The notes under the pieces: model-generated
The model's input: the letters and a program-made list of their open reading frames with translations, nothing else
Database searches by the model: none
Told to the model about the DNA's origin: nothing
In this document: positions 22,442 through 25,784 of the stretch, piece after piece
Position numbering within the stretch: the stretch's first letter is position 1
Layout of the letters: every line of letters begins with the position of its first letter
Origin: DASZKW01 sp035552775
GTDB taxonomy: Bacteria; Actinomycetota; Acidimicrobiia; Acidimicrobiales; Palsa-688
Direction: 5' to 3'
Length of the DNA: 25,784 nt
NCBI GenBank assembly: GCA_035552775.1
Contig: DASZKW010000085.1
Span: forward strand, 1 to 25,784
Program-made: the position numbers and the translations under genes

Positions 22442-22801
22442 GGGGGTGATTGGCTTCGACTTCGGTTGTCAACTCGGGAGAAGCGAGCCGTGGTCTCCGG
22501 AACCACGTTAAAGAGCCGGAACCAACAACAAACGCCAAGTCTGACAACGTTCAGCTTGCTCTAGCTGCCTAACTAGCAGTTAGCCGCCTGTCCGGCCCCA
22601 GCCCTGCGGGCCGGATCGCAGGTGTCATCCAGTAGGGCTCACCCAGTGGCTGCGTCAGCCGGTCGCCGGGGACATCTAAGTTGACTGGGGTCCTCCGCCG
22701 GCGCCGGCGGCGAGTGGAGGACCTGAGATCTTTCGCCGGCTGCGCTCGGAGAAGTCCCGTCGAGACATCGAAGGACGCGGGTTCGATTCCCGCCACCTCC
22801 A
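22442..22801 (+). ncRNA. ssrA: Transfer-messenger RNA (tmRNA)
   Basis: The 360-base one-piece tmRNA starts GGGGGTGATTGGCTTCGAC and ends with a T-arm (GCGGGTTCGATTCCCGC) and acceptor strand CACCTCC, which pairs with the 5' GGGGGTG through one G-T pair. The discriminator is A; CCA is not encoded (ACATG follows). The tag frame ends ALAA-stop at 22570-22572. The most likely resume codon is GCC at 22534, giving AKSDNVQLALAA, close in style to other actinobacterial tags; a slightly earlier resume codon cannot be excluded. The 3' half has the expected pseudoknot-rich region and ACATCTAAGTTGACTGGGG. With SmpB it frees stalled ribosomes and tags the peptides for proteases such as ClpP. Its 3' end adjoins a recombinase gene. 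Confidence 0.96.
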
Positions 22802-24381
22802 CATGATGTGGGCCCATACGAACCGGGGTCCTGCAAGAAGCCCGGGCAGCCAATGGCCCGGGCTTCTTGGCGTTCGGGACCCAGAAGTAGGCGAATGCGT
22901 GTCGGTCAGGTGAGATCTCGACGCGGTCGATCAGTTCCGCGAAGAGCTGTTTCACTACCTCGGGGCTGCCGTGGTTGATGACTCCCTCGATCTGGATCCG
23001 CATCTCGTCGATCAGTTCTCGGCGTGGAAGTTCTGGCATCGCGGCACGCAGTTGGTTGGCGAGCTGGTCGCGGTGCGCCGTCAGCTCGTCTCGGCGGGCG
23101 GAGAGCTCGGCGACTCGCGGGGCGCAGAGGTCGGCGGGGCATGGTGCCGGTCTCGAATGCGTGTAGGTACCGGTCGAGGGCGGCGATCGTCTCGCGCAGT
23201 TGCGTCTCGGTGCTGGCATGTTCGGCTTCAAGACGCGGGCGTTCGTTGCTGATCTCGGCGTACACCTCACGAATGCCTTTCTCGAAGAGTTCGACGCGCG
23301 TGAAGGCTTCGAGAAGGTTGGCGCCGACTGCCGCTTCCAAGTCGTCGGCTGGGACGCGCTGGCCTGAACATGCGCGGGCGCCTTTGGCCTGCCGCGTACG
23401 GCAGACGTAGTAGCGGTAGAAGCCGCTGCGGCCGTGCGCGCCCGCGCCCACGTACGCGCCGCGGCAAGCCTGGCAGCGCAACAGTCCGCTCAGCAGGTAT
23501 TCGGAGGTGGTCGGCGCGATGACCGCCGCGTCGGCGGAGCGCTCTTCGAGAAGTACTTGAGCGCGCGCGAAGACATCACCGTCGACGATCGGTTCGTGCT
23601 TCCCGTCGTAGATCTCGATGCCGTGAGTAATCTTGCCGATATAGACGGGGTTGCGGATCACGCGAAGCACGGTTTGGTTGGACCAGAGCCGGTCGCCGCG
23701 GTTGCGCTGGCCGGTGTCGTTGAGCCGGTTGGCGAGCGCGGTCGCCCCGAGCCGCTCGTCGGCGTACGCGGCGAAGATGGCCCTGACCAATGCGGCCTCG
23801 TCGGGGTCGGCGACAAGAGTCTTGGTCGCTGTGTCGAGGCGGTAGCCGAAGGGGCCGGGGCCGGCGAGCCATTCGCCGCGCGCCGCCTTGCGTTCGAAGC
23901 CCTTGGTGATCCGGTCGATTAGCAAGCTGCGCTCGAACTCGGCGAAGATCCCGAGCAGTTGCAGCAGCATCCGGCCGACCGGTCCGTGGGTGTCGATCGG
24001 CTCTGTGGCCGAGCGCAGGGCGACGCCCGCGGCGTCGAGTTCCTCGACGATGGTCATGAGCCCGACGATCGAGCGGGAAATGCGGTCGATGCGGTAGACG
24101 AGGAGCACGTCGAACTCCCCGGCTCTTGCCGCGGCGAGAGCCGCTTGGAGCCCGGGGCGCTCAAGGGTGGCGCCGGAGGCCTGGTCGACGAAGCGGTGGG
24201 TGATCTTCTGGCCGGGCTGGGAGGAGACGAAGGCTTCCAGGCCTTGGGCTTGGGCTTCGAGGGAGTAGGGCTGGTTGACCTCGTCGGTGGAGATCCGGGT
24301 CAAGGTGGCGACCCGGGCGGGCCCGGTTCTTGGTGGCGACTGTTCTCGTGGCCGGGTGCGGCGTCCGGTGGCGGCGGGCAT
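22569..24381 (-). pseudogene. Large serine recombinase (integrase), frameshifted
   Basis: ATG 24381 follows GGAGG by eight bases. The resolvase domain carries the catalytic Ser31 (LTRISTDE), YRIDRISRS and GIFAEFERSLLIDRI. A Recombinase domain follows (ALANRLNDTG, WSNQTVLRVIRNPVYIGKI), then a zinc ribbon (LLRCQACRGAYVG; YYVCRTRQAKGARACSG) and the start of a coiled-coil region. At 23136-23139 a run of four Cs has one base too many. The intact frame jumps from HAFETGTMP to ADLCAPRVAELSARRDELTA. Without a shift the protein ends as Arg/Pro-rich nonsense at 22906. The correct frame keeps recombinase-like sequence to about 22870 (ELIDRVEISPDRHAFAYFWV), then runs on through the terminator hairpin and antisense to the ssrA 3' half, stopping at 22569. 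The shift may be a real mutation or a sequencing error. Confidence 0.85.
22835..22868. terminator. Strong hairpin terminator downstream of ssrA
   Basis: AAGAAGCCCGGGC pairs perfectly with GCCCGGGCTTCTT around an eight-base loop (22848-22855), a 13-pair stem 34 bases after mature tmRNA. Because the arms end in AAGAA and TTCTT, it could work in both directions, ending ssrA and the opposing recombinase transcript. It lies within the recombinase reading frame. Confidence 0.8.
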
Positions 24382-24395
24382 GTGGCGGTCCTCCT

Positions 24396-24593
24396 CTATG
24401 GGTCCGAAGCCTGGGGGTCTGAGGAGGCCTCCGGGGGTTGCGCGGTGTCAAGTCGCCCGGCGGCGGCCCGCCGCTCGCGCAGGTACGGGATGAGGAGGGC
24501 CTTCCACGCTGCAAGGGCTCGCGCCTGGCGCTCGGAGTTCATCGGGAGATGGCGGGCCGGGTGGACCACCAAGGGCGGCTTCGGCCCGCTCAC
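24396..24593 (-). CDS. Small hypothetical protein (65 residues) in the recombinase operon
   Basis: The protein is short and has no recognised family. Its middle is a basic amphipathic helix (ERQARALAAWKALLIPYLRE), and the tail is Pro/Ser/Asp-rich (TAQPPEASSDPQASDP). The GTG start at 24593 overlaps the stop of the upstream gene as GTGA, and the stop lies 14 bases before the recombinase ATG, so it belongs to the same transcript. Position suggests a small partner of the recombinase, such as a directionality or DNA-binding factor, but nothing in the sequence proves it. Other start codons in a longer frame upstream are unlikely because they overlap two better genes. Confidence 0.55.
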   Translation of the reverse strand: MSGPKPPLVVHPARHLPMNSERQARALAAWKALLIPYLRERRAAAGRLDTAQPPEASSDPQASDP

Positions 24594-24877
24594 CCGGGTG
24601 AACGGCCGCTGTGGGCGGCACGGGCGCTGGCGCCGTCCAGGCGGCCCTCGACCCGGGCGACCCGCTCGCGCAGCCCGCCGACGGAGACCTCGATTCGCCC
24701 TGTCGCTGCTTCCAGGACGTGGAGGGACTGGCGGAGGGCGTCCACGGTGGCGGCCAGGCCGCCCAGGTTGTTGCGCTCGCCTTCGCGCCGTGCTGCCCGT
24801 GAGTTCGTGTACGCGAGCAGTGACGCGAGTGTTGGCGCCAGCGAGGCGACTGCCGCGGCGACGATCCCGTCGCTCAT
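24590..24877 (-). CDS. Small hypothetical protein with N-terminal membrane helix and coiled coil
   Basis: The 95-residue product begins with a hydrophobic helix (IVAAAVASLAPTLASLLAY), then a basic stop-transfer-like stretch (NSRAARREGERNN). A heptad-rich helix follows (about residues 38-82, LAATVDALRQSLHVLEAATG and VGGLRERVARVEGRL). This topology of one membrane helix plus a cytosolic coiled coil is seen in small phage or plasmid proteins of unknown function and some holin-like proteins. ATG 24877 overlaps the methyltransferase stop (ATGA) and is preceded by GGAGG at five bases, so it is very likely a true gene. Its stop overlaps the next start. Function is unknown. Confidence 0.72.
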   Translation of the reverse strand: MSDGIVAAAVASLAPTLASLLAYTNSRAARREGERNNLGGLAATVDALRQSLHVLEAATGRIEVSVGGLRERVARVEGRLDGASARAAHSGRSPG

Positions 24878-25716
24878 GCCAGCCTCCGGCGGAACGCCAG
24901 CAGGTCCTCGTGGGCCACAACGTGGCGCGGGATGCCGCGGGCTCGGGCTCGGCGTACTTGGTCGAGGGCGAAGAACGACACCCGCGGCACGAGCCGGTCC
25001 TCGCTCAGACCGGCCAGCAGCGCGACGTTGCGTTCGAAGAGCACGAGCCCGGCGTCCTCGCCGACGCAAGCGAGCAGGCCGGGCAGGTCGACCAACTCGC
25101 CGGCTCTCCACCACGGCCGGACGGTGAGCGCCACTATCCCACCGGGGCGCAGCACGGCCGCGCATTCGGCGAGCACCTGGCGCATGGCGTCGAGGAGCCG
25201 GTCGAGGCCGACATGCGCCAGGTTGGCGGGGTCGGTGGAATAGCGGTAGTGGCTCTTGGCCACCCCCGCCCCCGGCTTGGCGTCCACTTGGCCGTGAACG
25301 GATGGTCCATAGGGCGGGCTGGTGAGCACGAGCGCGACCAGACCGCGCGCGGCCCGGTCGATGTGGCTTGTGAGGTGCCGGGCGTCGCCGCTGACCACCT
25401 CGGCGTGGCCGGTGGCGCCGTGCGCCCGGGCGTGGCGCAGGTTGGCCCGGGCGATCTCGGCCCATGTCGGCTCGTACTCGACACCGATGGCGTCGCGCCC
25501 GAGGTGGATCGCCTCGACCAGTGTGGTGCCTATCCCGCACATGGGGTCGACGACGAGGTCTCCGGGTGCCGTGTAGGCCTCGATGGTGGTGGCCGCGATG
25601 GCGGGAAGCATCTTGGCTGGGTGATTGAGGGACATCGGCAGGTAGCGCCGGGCGCGCTGGACGCGGGCGGTTCGCTGGGCGGTGGCCCACACCGACAGGG
25701 GCAGCTCAGTGCTCAT
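24874..25716 (-). CDS. DNA methyltransferase (N4-cytosine/N6-adenine type)
   Basis: The 280-residue SAM-dependent enzyme has HPAKMLPAIAATTIEAY (motif X-like), then DPMCGIGTTLVEAIHLGRDA (motif I, residues about 57-76), an acidic strand end (VEYEP), and catalytic TSPPYGPS (132-139). TSPPY is typical of N4-cytosine and some N6-adenine methyltransferases. The order X-I-IV and the small size leave little room for a separate recognition domain. The mid part RYSTDPANLAHVGLDRLLDAM and the tail RHVVAHEDLLAFRRR resemble methylases of actinobacterial phages and elements. An RNA methyltransferase of the UPF0020 type is a less likely alternative. No restriction enzyme is seen beside it, so it may protect the element or act alone. 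The start ATG overlaps the upstream stop (ATGA). Confidence 0.85.
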   Translation of the reverse strand: MSTELPLSVWATAQRTARVQRARRYLPMSLNHPAKMLPAIAATTIEAYTAPGDLVVDPMCGIGTTLVEAIHLGRDAIGVEYEPTWAEIARANLRHARAHGATGHAEVVSGDARHLTSHIDRAARGLVALVLTSPPYGPSVHGQVDAKPGAGVAKSHYRYSTDPANLAHVGLDRLLDAMRQVLAECAAVLRPGGIVALTVRPWWRAGELVDLPGLLACVGEDAGLVLFERNVALLAGLSEDRLVPRVSFFALDQVRRARARGIPRHVVAHEDLLAFRRRLA

Positions 25717-25784
25717 CGGGCGGCCCCGGCTGGCTTGGCGAACACGCCGACGTCTTCGTGCACGACGAGATGCGCGGGGTCTCC
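25713..25784 (-). CDS. C-terminal end of an upstream gene, possibly a second methyltransferase (partial)
   Basis: The last 23 codons of an open frame enter from the right edge and end at a TGA at 25713-25715, overlapping the methyltransferase ATG. The residues include HLVVHEDVGVFAKPAG, which parallels the tail of the neighbouring methyltransferase (RHVVAHEDLLAF): VV, then HED, then an aromatic residue at the same spacing. This suggests a tandem paralogue. With so few residues the call is tentative. Confidence 0.5.
   Translation of the reverse strand, partial: GDPAHLVVHEDVGVFAKPAGAAR

Larger units (their letters stand above)
22802..25784. mobile_element. Putative integrated element at the 3' end of ssrA (right end outside window)
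   Basis: A recombinase gene points toward and abuts the 3' end of ssrA, a common integration target. It is followed by a tightly overlapped minus-strand block with DNA methyltransferase genes and short unknown genes, unlike the housekeeping genes to the left. The left boundary is probably within or just after the ssrA T-arm and acceptor segment (about 22780-22803). No second copy of that segment is visible, so the far boundary must lie outside. The integration model is inferred, not proven. Confidence 0.55.

Noticed and set aside
22972..23922. Plus-strand frames opposite the recombinase
   Set aside because: Antisense shadows; the minus frames carry all recombinase motifs.
24590..25690. Minus-strand open frame of 366 codons spanning the methyltransferase in another frame
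   Set aside because: Only its last 95 codons (from ATG 24877 with a good Shine-Dalgarno) look real; the rest is an Arg/Pro-rich shadow of the methyltransferase.

Overview
The window is high-GC bacterial DNA, most likely from an actinobacterium of the Acidimicrobiia or a close relative. That placement is an inference from four things: GTG and TTG starts with four-base gene overlaps; a secreted protein built from GYWLVASDGG repeats, which I associate with that group; a gene run matching part of the Mycobacterium tuberculosis mec-cysO-cysM ... rph-rdgB region; and a tmRNA tag ending in ALAA. No rRNA or single-copy marker is present to fix the taxon.

Bases 1-13441 form a cell-surface glycan region. 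On the minus strand lie two GT-B glycosyltransferases (the first runs off the left edge with a Gly/Ser repeat tail), a small coiled-coil protein and a Wzm-type ABC permease. A methyltransferase reads away from the permease. Next come a 912-residue HAD-type protein on the minus strand and a Wzt-type ATPase on the plus strand. A lone ClpP protease separates these from a methyltransferase, a GT2 glycosyltransferase and a DUF2142-like membrane protein. The simplest reading is that a glycan is built in the cytoplasm, modified, exported by Wzm/Wzt and extended at the membrane.

A tRNA-Leu(UAG) at 13340-13421 lies wholly inside the 3' end of the DUF2142-like gene. After it, on the minus strand, are a secreted repeat protein with a glycosidase-like domain and a flippase-like membrane protein (LPG synthase TM family).

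Bases 16757-20636 are a conserved housekeeping operon on the minus strand: mec (JAMM protease), cysO (sulfur carrier), cysM (cysteine synthase), an MBL-fold hydrolase, rph and rdgB. The first three form the sulfur-carrier route to cysteine. smpB starts divergently from mec at the same CATG. After smpB come a site-2-protease-like M50 peptidase and ssrA (tmRNA), so both parts of trans-translation are within 2 kb.

From the 3' end of ssrA to the right edge the DNA looks like an integrated element. It holds a large serine recombinase broken by a one-base frameshift and an overlapping cassette of two short unknown genes, a DNA methyltransferase and the tail of what may be a second one. The far end of the element is outside the window.
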